Source: Providencia sp. R33
GTDB lineage: Bacteria > Pseudomonadota > Gammaproteobacteria > Enterobacterales > Enterobacteriaceae
DNA length: 64,000 nt
Assembly: GCF_019343475.1 (NCBI RefSeq)
Contig: NZ_CP072453.1
Coordinates: forward strand, 1,488,001-1,552,000
Direction: 5' to 3'
In this document: piece after piece, positions 1 through 9,024 of the stretch
Numbering within the stretch: position 1 is the first letter of the stretch
How the letters are laid out: each line of letters starts with the position of its first letter
Program-made: the position numbers and the translations under genes
The notes under the pieces: model-generated
Told to the model about the DNA's origin: nothing
Database searches by the model: none
Seen by the model: only the letters and a program-made list of their open reading frames with translations

Positions 1-3000
1 CCTGTGGATAGAAACATGCCGTCTGCCGACCTACGCTTTCTGGTAATCGACGCGATATACCATTTTGCTGAATTTGAATGAGATCATCATGATAATTTTT
101 AATGCGTTGCTGTTCTGCGGCTGCGCCTAAACTAATATCCACCCATTTATCCGCTTTATGCGGAACATAAGGCTTGTCCCCAAGTAAACTGAGCGCATTG
201 GTATACCACATTTTAGCTTCATTCAGTGTATCTCTTTCCAGTTGCCGATAAGCGGTATCCCCACGCGCAATCAACAGATCAAGCATTTTCATAAATGTGG
301 TTATTTTATAATGCATTGGGTCATTCAGTGCGATTGCATCAGGATCCGTGGTGTCAACAGCTGATGCGCTCCAGACAATACTTTCTTCAAGTGGTCGGCA
401 ATTCCAATGATAAGGTGCTTTGTTTCCTTGCCATGTCTGGTACCCCATTGGGTTCCAAATATATTTGAGCCAGACAAGCGATTGGTCAAATTGGTTTTCT
501 TGCAACAATCGGGAACAAACCATGGCAGGTAAGTAGTAGAACATCTCCCAAAAATACAAGGAATTAGCGCCATCAAAATCCATTGGCTCGAAGTGATTTT
601 TTAGTAATTCAACTTGAATCGATTCGTTTTCATCTGGCGTATAGCGAGCAAGAGACAGGCGGTTATTTACGGCAGAAACCGCAAATACACCAATGAGCGA
701 AATGCCACTCTGGCTTTGGAAATGCAATTGCAAGGTTAATTCGGGATTACTTGGAAAATCAATAATATCATTGAATGGTGATGATTTTTGGCTCAGAGGG
801 ACAAAGAGGACAACATTTGTATCAATATCGTTCAATTTTCCCTGCCAAAACAATGTCATAGAAGAAGCACCTGACCCAATAAGTAATTTAGCGGCTCGTG
901 AATTTCCATGCAGTTTAGCGTCGTATTTAGGTACGGTGACACGAACGTAATCTCCATTCCCCATTTGTGGTTCAGGCAAATACTGCGTGTCCATCGTTAA
1001 AATCTGATCGATGCCCTTATTCGCTTTTGTAATTAATTGCTGTGCAAATAACGTATTGATTCGAATTCGGTGTACATCACGCTGTAAATATTGGGAAGAA
1101 CTTTCCGTTTTACATAGGCTGATAACATCAAGCTCAATGCCTTGCCGCTGAACTTTAAAATTAAAATACTGAACACCTAATAAACGGCCTTCAATAGCTA
1201 AAGCACGAAACTCAATATTAACAGTCAGTGTATTATTAATAAATTCTGAAGTTGGGATCTCGATGTTCAAACCATTAAAATGATATAGCATTTCTTCAAG
1301 GCTAAAATTTGGAAAATCATCTACATAATCAATTGCTTCGAAACGTTTTCTGATTGTTCCCACCGTAATAATAATATAAACATTTCGAGGGTTTATCTGA
1401 GTATTAATTTCATAGCACCCCTTTGTTATCGATTTATTATTTGCAGAATCAGAAACAAGGAGGGAAGAAATGGTTGTTGTATCATTTAAAAAATAATCTA
1501 ATCTGTAGTGCTCTTCATAGGGTGGAATTGATAAATTAGCCCCTGCTATCCCCGTTGAATAATTGTAAGAGTTGGCAGCACTTGGGTTATTAAGTAAAAT
1601 TTTTTGCGTGAACTCAGCTTTATCTTTTGCAAAATGGACCACGTTATAAAGTGGCTTACCCGCTAAAGTATGCTGATAAAAAATAACAAATTCACTTGGG
1701 GTATGATTGTAATATTTTTTCATCATATTACATTGTTCGTATTGGCGAGCCCCAACCCCTCGATAAGTGATACGTAAGTGAGCATCTAAAGTCAGCATAA
1801 TTGAGCCAATTTCAGCCTCAACAATACTGACATTACTCAGTCCCCCGCCATCCAACATCGTTAAATCATCGTAGCCATATTTATTATAAGTTTGATTAAG
1901 TTCCAATTTGTCATATAGATAATTGTTTTGTGTTGTTTTTTTTATCAATCGTTGGCTTTTTAAAGTATCGAAGTCATTATAAACTCTGAGGGAGATATTT
2001 TTTAAATCTTGGCTACTCATCTGCTTAGTTGCCATATTCGGGTAAATAAATAAACCTGAAGCAAGGGGGAGTATTTCTGCTGTGTAAAATTCTTTTTTTT
2101 CATAAAAAAGAACAGTTATTGTGTCTTGTTCTAGCTCGTCAACGGTATTGCTATACAAAGAGCAATAGAAGCCAACATGATATAAATTTTCTGCTAAAAA
2201 AGTATTTATTGCACTATCAATATTAAAGGTGTTAATTCCACCCCATGTCCCATTATAATTTAACTTACTGATTTTTAATACATAGCTATCTATTGGTTGA
2301 TTATTACTGTTAGTTTGCTTCTCTTTTTCTACCCAAGCGATGTGCAACCTAGAATTAAAAATAAACGGCCGTACCCAGTCTTGGACAGCATTGACCCCCA
2401 TCTGAATGAGTTTCCATTCACTCCAAGCATTTGCTGGAAATTTACCATCATCCTTAAACTGGCCTTGGTCAACACTGCGCCAATAAAACTCACTAGAATC
2501 GGGGGAATTTCCGATAAGATAAGTAAGCCCATTATCGAAATTAATATTATCGTGGTAACCGCTGACAATATTTAAATTCGCGATTTGTTCAAATTGGCTC
2601 AGATAAGAGTTAAACGCGGTTTCTAGCGTATCGGGGGTCAAATTGCTCTGGCTAATATCTTGTAGCATGCCATCCATCATCTGCGTTTGACCAATTCGCA
2701 TTGTTGGATCTAGGTAGTTTTCAGGGTAATACAGTAATTGAGAGCACCCCGCCCAAGTACTGTATCTCGCATTATATTTGTCCCAATTTATAAAAAATGG
2801 TTGGCCTATTACACCACTTTCCGTTTTTCCCTCTAGACCATTGAGTGCCCGATAGATATACAATTGTAACGATGCAATCGTTTCTGCAATTCTCGATGTT
2901 GTCACTGTAGCTGAAACTTGATTATCAATTAATAAGTAATAATAAACATCATCACGAGTTAGTAACGAAATTGGAGCCACTTTTAAACGATAATATGTGC

Positions 3001-5482
3001 TTAATGCACTTCCCCACTGTTCATCTAATTGATGATAAACCGTTTCATTATCGAATTGATTCAAAGCACCTTGAATAAGGTAGCGTTGTACAGACCAAGT
3101 AGAGTAGTCTTTATTAGGATCATAAGATAATTCGAGAAGCTGAACTAAACCATCAGGTGTGATATTGAGTTGTTTTGATACATTAAGTAATTGTATCGCT
3201 ATTGAAACTTGATCCCAGTGCCCCAAATAGGTTCGTTCTTGTAATGCTAAAGTGGCATCCTCACTGTGTCGAACTCCAACCTGCCTAGCGAGCATCATTG
3301 CTTGCCCAACTTTTGCCACATCCTCTTGTAAACTATTCGCTAAGATCTCAGCGGATAATTGTTGATGATTTAATGCGGTAAGCACATCATTTGAGAACTT
3401 ATCAGAACCGTTAACCCATTGATGAAACTGTGTTAATTGTAATAGTATTTCGGCCGTTAGCCCTAATTCTGACAAATTCGATATCAATAATGATGGTTTT
3501 TTAATAACCAACTCTAACTCTTCTTCACTTATGTAAATCTGATTAATAATAATGGCCAACTGCGCTAACGTTTGTGTAAATGCAATAACATCAACCCGCT
3601 CAGCATCTGTCAGGTATTGTTTTTGAATTAATTGCCAGAATTTATCTGTTGTTTGTCCATTGGGCTTTATCTGGTTAACCCAGTGCAAGCATAATTCGGA
3701 AATATAATTAGAACTTAAAGATAATGTTGAGACAAAAAATGGTGCCATCCATATGACAAGCGCCTCCCCCTGTAAATTAGGTGCAGCACCAATGCCATTT
3801 AATAAGGTTTGCTGTAAATCATCGAGAGCGGGAGTCCAAACTGTACTCGTGGTATCGCCTACCATAATAAATAACTGATAAACGTTCCAATTTTGCCCCG
3901 CTAGCCATAACGTGATTTTCGATACATATTGTATAATTTCATGTAATTGCTCATTGTCGAGCGCATAGAGTGGCACTTCCCGATAAGCAGATAACTGCAA
4001 TACAATCTCGAGTTCATTAATCGTTAATGAATGAGCACGTGCAAGCAACACGATTCGGTATAAGTCTGATAGATTTTCCCTGGTATTACTAAACGCATCA
4101 GAGCCATCTCTACTCCCCATTTGATGAAGTAACCATAAGCCCGCATCATCAACTTTAAAACTGCGTTTTAATACTGACCGATGAAAGCTTTCGCTATGGA
4201 ATAGCTTATCTGGATGGACTGTCATTAATTGCCCATCAAGTTCAAATCGTTTCCCATCAAGTAATGGCGTATTAAATAAAAGATCAAACTGACTAGTTTG
4301 CAATGAGGTTGAATTTACGCCAATCATCGCATTCGTCAAAATTAAGGCTTCTGACAGTGTTAAAGTATTTTGCAGCAAAAATATTTTGGCATTCGCAATT
4401 TGGTAAATAATATTGGGAGTTAGTCTATCAATGGGTAAATCTGTATTAAGAACCAAGATTGCCATGTCTTGTAGCGTTAATTCTGTCGCCCTAAATAACC
4501 TAACCATTTTATTTAAATAGAGAAGAAATAATGCAGTATAGTTACCATCATCACCTATTTCAGAAAAACCACAGCTTAGACGCGTCATGTCTATTAAGGC
4601 TGCAATTTCATCTGTGGAGGCTTGATAATAGCGAGACAACTGAGCAATAGATGACAAATCAGACTCACTGATGCCCTCAAAATTGTTATCGTAAAGAGCA
4701 ATAATTTCTTTTTCGTCTTCAGTGATTTCTTCAGTCAAAATGGCAAAACCTTCTGGAGGAAGATTTAAACTAAGGGCAGTTAATTTTTGCGCTGTTAATA
4801 GCTGATTTAAAAATGGGGAACTTTTGATTGCTTTTAAATGGGGATCTTGCTGAAGTATTCCTAGGCGAACAGTATTATAAGCGTGGTGATAAGGTAAATC
4901 TCCTCCTTGCCGACAAGATGATAATTTTTCTTCAATTTTATCAGGTGGTTCAACCATAATACATGAAATTGCATGAACCAGTATTTCATTTGCATACACG
5001 AGTGTAGAAGTTTCAATGTCCATATTATCTTGAGATAACAATATATTACTTATATCTGGCCGCCTGTTCCCCAAACTGTACACGGACTCTATATCATGAA
5101 TGGGCAGCGCTTCACGATAAAGCTCAGTTAAATAAGCTGCGGGAGAAAATATAGAAGAAACAGAGCCCTCAGAAACAAAATTACTAGACCGCTCAGGAAA
5201 TGTATCAATATAACTGTATTTTTCAATGATTGAGTTTGCATTCAATGATAACAAAGCGGATGTTTGAGGGTTAATACGTGATAATAGTTGTGACTCAAAT
5301 AGCCTGTTTTCATTATATTTTTTCTGTGCTAGCTCATATAATTTTACGATCTCATTTCTATTTAAAATATGGCTGAATTGCTCATGTAACTGCTCTTGGG
5401 ACATTAGCATTATCTCTGCTAATGACAAGGACTCCGGACATATTTTATTAACTTTATTTGAAATCATCTCAAATGATGGCAT
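1..5482 (-). CDS. Tc toxin A subunit (TcA/TcdA-like), C-terminus beyond the left edge
   Basis: The frame is open from ATG 5482 to the window edge (1827 codons), with AAGGAG 6-7 bases before the ATG. TcA subunits form the pentameric receptor-binding and translocation channel of ABC-type insecticidal toxins such as those of Photorhabdus and Xenorhabdus. Residues 106-170 carry the VRP1-type block (SVSSIFSPAAYLTELYREA, then a RRPDIS...LSQDNMD segment). Near window positions 150-420 are the strongly conserved TcA motifs YIWNP, WNCRPLEE, DPMHYK, LLIARGDTAYRQLERDTLNE and LLGDKPY. What lies beyond the edge should be the remaining central channel and TcB-binding region, several hundred residues if it matches the usual length of about 2500. 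No TcB or TcC gene is inside the window. It is separated from the pilus operon upstream by a terminator, so it probably has its own promoter. Family assignment is firm; target host is unknown. Confidence 0.93.
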   Translation of the reverse strand, partial: MPSFEMISNKVNKICPESLSLAEIMLMSQEQLHEQFSHILNRNEIVKLYELAQKKYNENRLFESQLLSRINPQTSALLSLNANSIIEKYSYIDTFPERSSNFVSEGSVSSIFSPAAYLTELYREALPIHDIESVYSLGNRRPDISNILLSQDNMDIETSTLVYANEILVHAISCIMVEPPDKIEEKLSSCRQGGDLPYHHAYNTVRLGILQQDPHLKAIKSSPFLNQLLTAQKLTALSLNLPPEGFAILTEEITEDEKEIIALYDNNFEGISESDLSSIAQLSRYYQASTDEIAALIDMTRLSCGFSEIGDDGNYTALFLLYLNKMVRLFRATELTLQDMAILVLNTDLPIDRLTPNIIYQIANAKIFLLQNTLTLSEALILTNAMIGVNSTSLQTSQFDLLFNTPLLDGKRFELDGQLMTVHPDKLFHSESFHRSVLKRSFKVDDAGLWLLHQMGSRDGSDAFSNTRENLSDLYRIVLLARAHSLTINELEIVLQLSAYREVPLYALDNEQLHEIIQYVSKITLWLAGQNWNVYQLFIMVGDTTSTVWTPALDDLQQTLLNGIGAAPNLQGEALVIWMAPFFVSTLSLSSNYISELCLHWVNQIKPNGQTTDKFWQLIQKQYLTDAERVDVIAFTQTLAQLAIIINQIYISEEELELVIKKPSLLISNLSELGLTAEILLQLTQFHQWVNGSDKFSNDVLTALNHQQLSAEILANSLQEDVAKVGQAMMLARQVGVRHSEDATLALQERTYLGHWDQVSIAIQLLNVSKQLNITPDGLVQLLELSYDPNKDYSTWSVQRYLIQGALNQFDNETVYHQLDEQWGSALSTYYRLKVAPISLLTRDDVYYYLLIDNQVSATVTTSRIAETIASLQLYIYRALNGLEGKTESGVIGQPFFINWDKYNARYSTWAGCSQLLYYPENYLDPTMRIGQTQMMDGMLQDISQSNLTPDTLETAFNSYLSQFEQIANLNIVSGYHDNINFDNGLTYLIGNSPDSSEFYWRSVDQGQFKDDGKFPANAWSEWKLIQMGVNAVQDWVRPFIFNSRLHIAWVEKEKQTNSNNQPIDSYVLKISKLNYNGTWGGINTFNIDSAINTFLAENLYHVGFYCSLYSNTVDELEQDTITVLFYEKKEFYTAEILPLASGLFIYPNMATKQMSSQDLKNISLRVYNDFDTLKSQRLIKKTTQNNYLYDKLELNQTYNKYGYDDLTMLDGGGLSNVSIVEAEIGSIMLTLDAHLRITYRGVGARQYEQCNMMKKYYNHTPSEFVIFYQHTLAGKPLYNVVHFAKDKAEFTQKILLNNPSAANSYNYSTGIAGANLSIPPYEEHYRLDYFLNDTTTISSLLVSDSANNKSITKGCYEINTQINPRNVYIIITVGTIRKRFEAIDYVDDFPNFSLEEMLYHFNGLNIEIPTSEFINNTLTVNIEFRALAIEGRLLGVQYFNFKVQRQGIELDVISLCKTESSSQYLQRDVHRIRINTLFAQQLITKANKGIDQILTMDTQYLPEPQMGNGDYVRVTVPKYDAKLHGNSRAAKLLIGSGASSMTLFWQGKLNDIDTNVVLFVPLSQKSSPFNDIIDFPSNPELTLQLHFQSQSGISLIGVFAVSAVNNRLSLARYTPDENESIQVELLKNHFEPMDFDGANSLYFWEMFYYLPAMVCSRLLQENQFDQSLVWLKYIWNPMGYQTWQGNKAPYHWNCRPLEESIVWSASAVDTTDPDAIALNDPMHYKITTFMKMLDLLIARGDTAYRQLERDTLNEAKMWYTNALSLLGDKPYVPHKADKWVDISLGAAAEQQRIKNYHDDLIQIQQNGISRRLPESVGRQTACFYPQ

Positions 5483-5951
5483 TAAACGCTCCTTACTCAG
5501 TACGGTTTCATAGTCTCAATATATAGAAAATCAATAAGACACTACTTTAATAACCACCAAGTAGGTAACACTCTTATGATCTATTAAATTACTTCTAATT
5601 TAATTTCATAAGGAAAATAATAAATTATTTTTTTTAATGCACATACATATTAAATAGAATAGCAATGTATATTATTTCAATATAAATAATCCAAAAAAAT
5701 AGGGGGTGACTAACACCCCCTTAAATAGCGAATCATGAAAATGAAAGTAAATATTACTTACAATGAAAATATAACTCAAAACAATTTAATAAACAATCAT
5801 AAAAATATAATTATCAAGTAGAACAACATAATCAACAATCAAAAACACAATTAAATATATTGATTCAATATAGATAATATATAAATCTCACCTCTTAGCA
5901 CATTAATATAAGTTGGAAGTAATTATAATCAATAAAAATCAGATACTTAAA
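5483..5951. other. AT-rich intergenic region between pilus operon and TcA gene
   Basis: This 469-bp stretch has no convincing gene on either strand. It holds the pilus operon terminator near 5690-5722 and, downstream of it on the minus strand, roughly 200 bp of very AT-rich DNA that must contain the TcA promoter. I could not pick a single convincing -35/-10 pair among the many AT-rich candidates. A Shine-Dalgarno AAGGAG lies just before the TcA start. Confidence 0.6.
5690..5722 (-). terminator. Rho-independent terminator ending the pilus operon
   Basis: A perfect 7-bp stem (GGGGGTG at 5702-5708, CACCCCC at 5714-5720) with a 5-base loop is followed on the minus strand by a seven-T run. It sits about 230 bp downstream of the prepilin peptidase stop and uncouples the pilus genes from the TcA gene. 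Confidence 0.85.
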
Positions 5952-6782
5952 CTAAATTATTTCATTGTAAAAATACAGTAACAAAACAGCCAAGCAGATA
6001 GCTGGGCCGAAAGGTATATGATATTTCTCATCTATTTTATAATAGACTGCGTACTTTCCTCTATCAGGTACATAATTAAAACATTTAACTGTAAAAAATA
6101 TCAATAATCCAAATAGTGCAGAAAACAAAATTAACCAATGTATTTGTACAACACCTATAAATGATGCACATGCAGAAAATAATTTAGCATCCCCATCTCC
6201 CATTCCCTCTTTGCCAGTTGCCCACTTAAATAATTTCATGACACTTTTAATCAATAGCCAAATAATAATGCAGCCTAAAACTGCATGGGTTGGAGAAACG
6301 CTTGTCCAATTCATAACTGAGCCAAGTAAACCCAGCCAAATCAACAAATAATTAAGTTCGTCGGGAATAATATACCACTTTAAGTCAATAAAAATGATAG
6401 CATAACAAATACTAAATAGTCCTAAGAACAAAATTAACGGCATGAGTGCACAGCTTGGATAAAAAGCCCAAATAAGACCCGAAAAAATAACACCAAAAAT
6501 AAACTCAGAGAATGGATATACTTTTGATATTTTGTTGTAACAATGCCTGCACTTTCCACTTAAAATAAACCAACTAATAATAGGTATATTGTCACGTTTA
6601 TAAACCTTGTTTTTACAATGAGGGCAATGTGACGAAGGAAAACTTAGTGTCATGGTTTCACTCTCACCACAATTAAAAACCATGACGGGTAAACGATAAA
6701 TGACGACATTAATAAAACTACCCACACAGCACCCTACCATAAGGGCCAAAATAGTATAAAAATAATGAATAAAATTATACAT
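5952..6782 (-). CDS. Prepilin peptidase / N-methyltransferase (TcpJ-like, A24 family)
   Basis: This 276-residue inner-membrane aspartic peptidase should cleave the leader of the type IVb pilins and N-methylate the new N-terminus. The N-terminal region has VGSFINVVIYRLP and two CxxC pairs (CPHC and CRHC, about residues 52-83), the zinc tetracysteine of the methylase domain. The two catalytic aspartates are visible in FID (followed by IIPDELN) and in GMGDGD. Eight or so hydrophobic segments span the length. The ATG is one base after the stop of the preceding gene, so it is translationally coupled and last in the operon. It occupies the tcpJ position of the V. cholerae tcp operon. Confidence 0.92.
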   Translation of the reverse strand: MYNFIHYFYTILALMVGCCVGSFINVVIYRLPVMVFNCGESETMTLSFPSSHCPHCKNKVYKRDNIPIISWFILSGKCRHCYNKISKVYPFSEFIFGVIFSGLIWAFYPSCALMPLILFLGLFSICYAIIFIDLKWYIIPDELNYLLIWLGLLGSVMNWTSVSPTHAVLGCIIIWLLIKSVMKLFKWATGKEGMGDGDAKLFSACASFIGVVQIHWLILFSALFGLLIFFTVKCFNYVPDRGKYAVYYKIDEKYHIPFGPAICLAVLLLYFYNEII

Positions 6783-6783
6783 A

Positions 6784-7983
6784 CTAATTACATATATCTA
6801 AAACAGAGCCATCCCGTCTATACTGATCTTCATCGATATAAACATTATTATACGCATTGATACTACCTCTAAAGTAAGTCTGTACATAATTTTTATAACC
6901 AAATTCGTGAAGATTATTTTCAATCAAATCAAGGTTCGCATAAATAAAATCGACTTTTCTTAGATTAAGGTCATAACCCGGAAATTTCTCACCTCTTTCG
7001 ATACCATGAAATAGACTTGGAAAGTTGACATTTAAAGCCCCAAAGGCATCTCTAGCAACTCGATATTGTTTAGAGTAATTGGTATTTTCGACAAGATTCC
7101 TAATGTCTGGGATCCGACTCCAATTTGCTGCTAATGTATATTTTTCACCTAAAGACATACTTACTTTTGCACTTAGGTTTGCTAAATACTGAACATGCAG
7201 ATCAGGGTCAACAGCGGTAGAATAATTTCCACCATTTTCTTTATCCCAACCAGACATTTCTACGTTACTGAGCTCTAATATCGGTGGATCCATTGATTTC
7301 GGATTGTAGCCAGATTTAGCAGTCCAAGTAAATGCAACAAAAGCAGTTATATTTGAGATTTCAGGTCTAGGCGGTGAGTTTTTATCCTCAACTTTTATCT
7401 TCAAACTTTTTATAGAACGCGTTGGCAACCAAATAATTTCATCCGGTTGCCTCACGCCGTACTCTCCGAATTGTACGCCTGGTCTATACTTAATAATATA
7501 AAAGTAACGTGATTTTAGATATTCTACTTGGCTATAATAAGGCTCAAATTTCCTTTTATGATCTAATTTACTAGTACCTCCTAATCCAGCATCCGCAACA
7601 CTCATTCCATTCATAAATCGAGCACTTAGTGGAAATTGTGAAACAGAATGGCCTGATGACCCATCACCAAAGCTAGGTTTTCCTGGCCAATTAACTTCAG
7701 TGTCGCCAAAAAAGCTTGCAAATTTTAAGGGCACCCCTCTTTCTTTTTCTGTCCAATAAATAGCTTCGATTGTCACTAAAACTCGATTCTTGTATATTGA
7801 TGTTATACCAAAATCTCTGAGTGTCGAAATTACGATAGGTAATGGTGTTGAAGAGTTTGCACAGACCATAGCCGCCGGGTTGGTTGGCCCAGAGCCATCG
7901 ATATATTTAATGCCTTTTGTTGATGCACCAATCGCAATCGACGGAAGTAATAACATAGTTAAATATAATTTTTTAAATTTCAT
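6784..7983 (-). CDS. Secreted protein in the TcpF/CofJ position of the pilus operon
   Basis: This 399-residue protein starts with a Sec signal peptide (MKFKKLYLTMLLLPSIAIGA, cleavage likely near residue 20) and has no transmembrane segment afterwards. It has only two obvious cysteines in the mature part (C41 and C398), which could form a terminus-to-terminus disulfide. I do not recognise the sequence as homologous to any family. By position, between the TcpE-like platform gene and the prepilin peptidase, it is the counterpart of TcpF of V. cholerae and CofJ of ETEC, soluble colonisation proteins exported through the type IVb pilus machinery; those are somewhat shorter, about 340 residues. Export through the pilus and a role in colonisation are inferences from position only. 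Confidence 0.75.
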   Translation of the reverse strand: MKFKKLYLTMLLLPSIAIGASTKGIKYIDGSGPTNPAAMVCANSSTPLPIVISTLRDFGITSIYKNRVLVTIEAIYWTEKERGVPLKFASFFGDTEVNWPGKPSFGDGSSGHSVSQFPLSARFMNGMSVADAGLGGTSKLDHKRKFEPYYSQVEYLKSRYFYIIKYRPGVQFGEYGVRQPDEIIWLPTRSIKSLKIKVEDKNSPPRPEISNITAFVAFTWTAKSGYNPKSMDPPILELSNVEMSGWDKENGGNYSTAVDPDLHVQYLANLSAKVSMSLGEKYTLAANWSRIPDIRNLVENTNYSKQYRVARDAFGALNVNFPSLFHGIERGEKFPGYDLNLRKVDFIYANLDLIENNLHEFGYKNYVQTYFRGSINAYNNVYIDEDQYRRDGSVLDICN

Positions 7984-7995
7984 CTTATATACCTA

Positions 7996-9024
7996 TTACA
8001 TTTGCGACATTTTTGATAGTTGATCGGATAGCGAAAATAAAGCAATAAAGATCCAAATGACGCAACCACCCAATATTAATGTTGATAATGACTTCAAAAG
8101 TGCCGCTAACTTATCCATCTTATCATTAATATTGACTTTAGATTTTTCTGATACTGATGTTAAAACCTCATGAAATGAAGGTAGTGCTGAATATAAACTA
8201 ATATTTAATAATTCGTGAACATTTAATAATCCTGTATTGAGCGCATCTCCATAATTCATTCCTTTAGCCATATTGATTTGCATAATTTTAATATGAAACT
8301 TTAACCACCGATTTGCATTTAAACTCAATATAGTTAAAGCATCATTAATCGGTATTTTGTTTTTAAGCATGCCAGATAGACTATTCAAAACAATGGAAGC
8401 ATTTAGTTGTTTAAATGTTGAAAATGGGATGATCTTATCAACAAATTTATCACGAATTAAACCTGTTAAATTCGCCATGATGATACGAACAATCACGGTC
8501 ACTATGATTAAAAAAATAAGCATATATATCCATAATCCATCATATAATGCTAATCCAAACTTATACAGAGAGCTAGTGACTGCAGGCCAACGACTTACGG
8601 GCAAAACACGCTCAAAAGCTGGGAAAACTTTCAATGAATACCCTGCAATAACAATCAATGATAAAACAAGCATAATCATTGGAAATGTCATCGATTTAAT
8701 GACTTTGGCCATTAATTGATCTTTATATTTGATAACGTCAATAATACTCGTAAAGCCATTTGCCAATGCTCCACTTTTTTCTGCGGCATAAATTAAACTC
8801 AATTCATTTTTAGGCACCATACCATCAAAAACGGAAGCGATAGATTCCTTATTTGCCATTTTATCTAATAGGAAGTTCAATTTTTTCAAAAACCCTTTTC
8901 CAATGACCGTTCCTCCTTCTTTTTTTAATTTTATAATCGAGTCATATAGTGGAAGATTAGAATTAATCATATCTGCACAAAATTGATATAAATATAATCG
9001 CTGAGACTTAGTGAATTTTTTCAA
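7996..9024 (-). CDS. Pilus inner-membrane platform protein (TcpE-like, GspF/PilC family)
   Basis: This 342-residue polytopic protein belongs to the GspF/T2SF family, the inner-membrane core that couples the assembly ATPase to pilus growth. Two related halves are visible, each a helical domain (PLYDSIIKLKKEGG near the N-terminus, KIPINDALTILSL near residue 220), with hydrophobic segments around residues 113-130, 165-190 and 318-335. The start is TTG at 9024, inside the 3' end of the ATPase gene (17-bp overlap), supported by GGAGA about 7 bases upstream; the next Met is 18 residues in and would remove conserved sequence. The overlap implies translational coupling to the ATPase. Confidence 0.87.
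   Translation of the reverse strand: MKKFTKSQRLYLYQFCADMINSNLPLYDSIIKLKKEGGTVIGKGFLKKLNFLLDKMANKESIASVFDGMVPKNELSLIYAAEKSGALANGFTSIIDVIKYKDQLMAKVIKSMTFPMIMLVLSLIVIAGYSLKVFPAFERVLPVSRWPAVTSSLYKFGLALYDGLWIYMLIFLIIVTVIVRIIMANLTGLIRDKFVDKIIPFSTFKQLNASIVLNSLSGMLKNKIPINDALTILSLNANRWLKFHIKIMQINMAKGMNYGDALNTGLLNVHELLNISLYSALPSFHEVLTSVSEKSKVNINDKMDKLAALLKSLSTLILGGCVIWIFIALFSLSDQLSKMSQM

Noticed and set aside
325..2575. Several 80-90 codon frames on both strands inside the left 5.5 kb
   Set aside because: They are shadows of the continuous TcA frame, which carries all recognisable motifs and has a good ribosome site.
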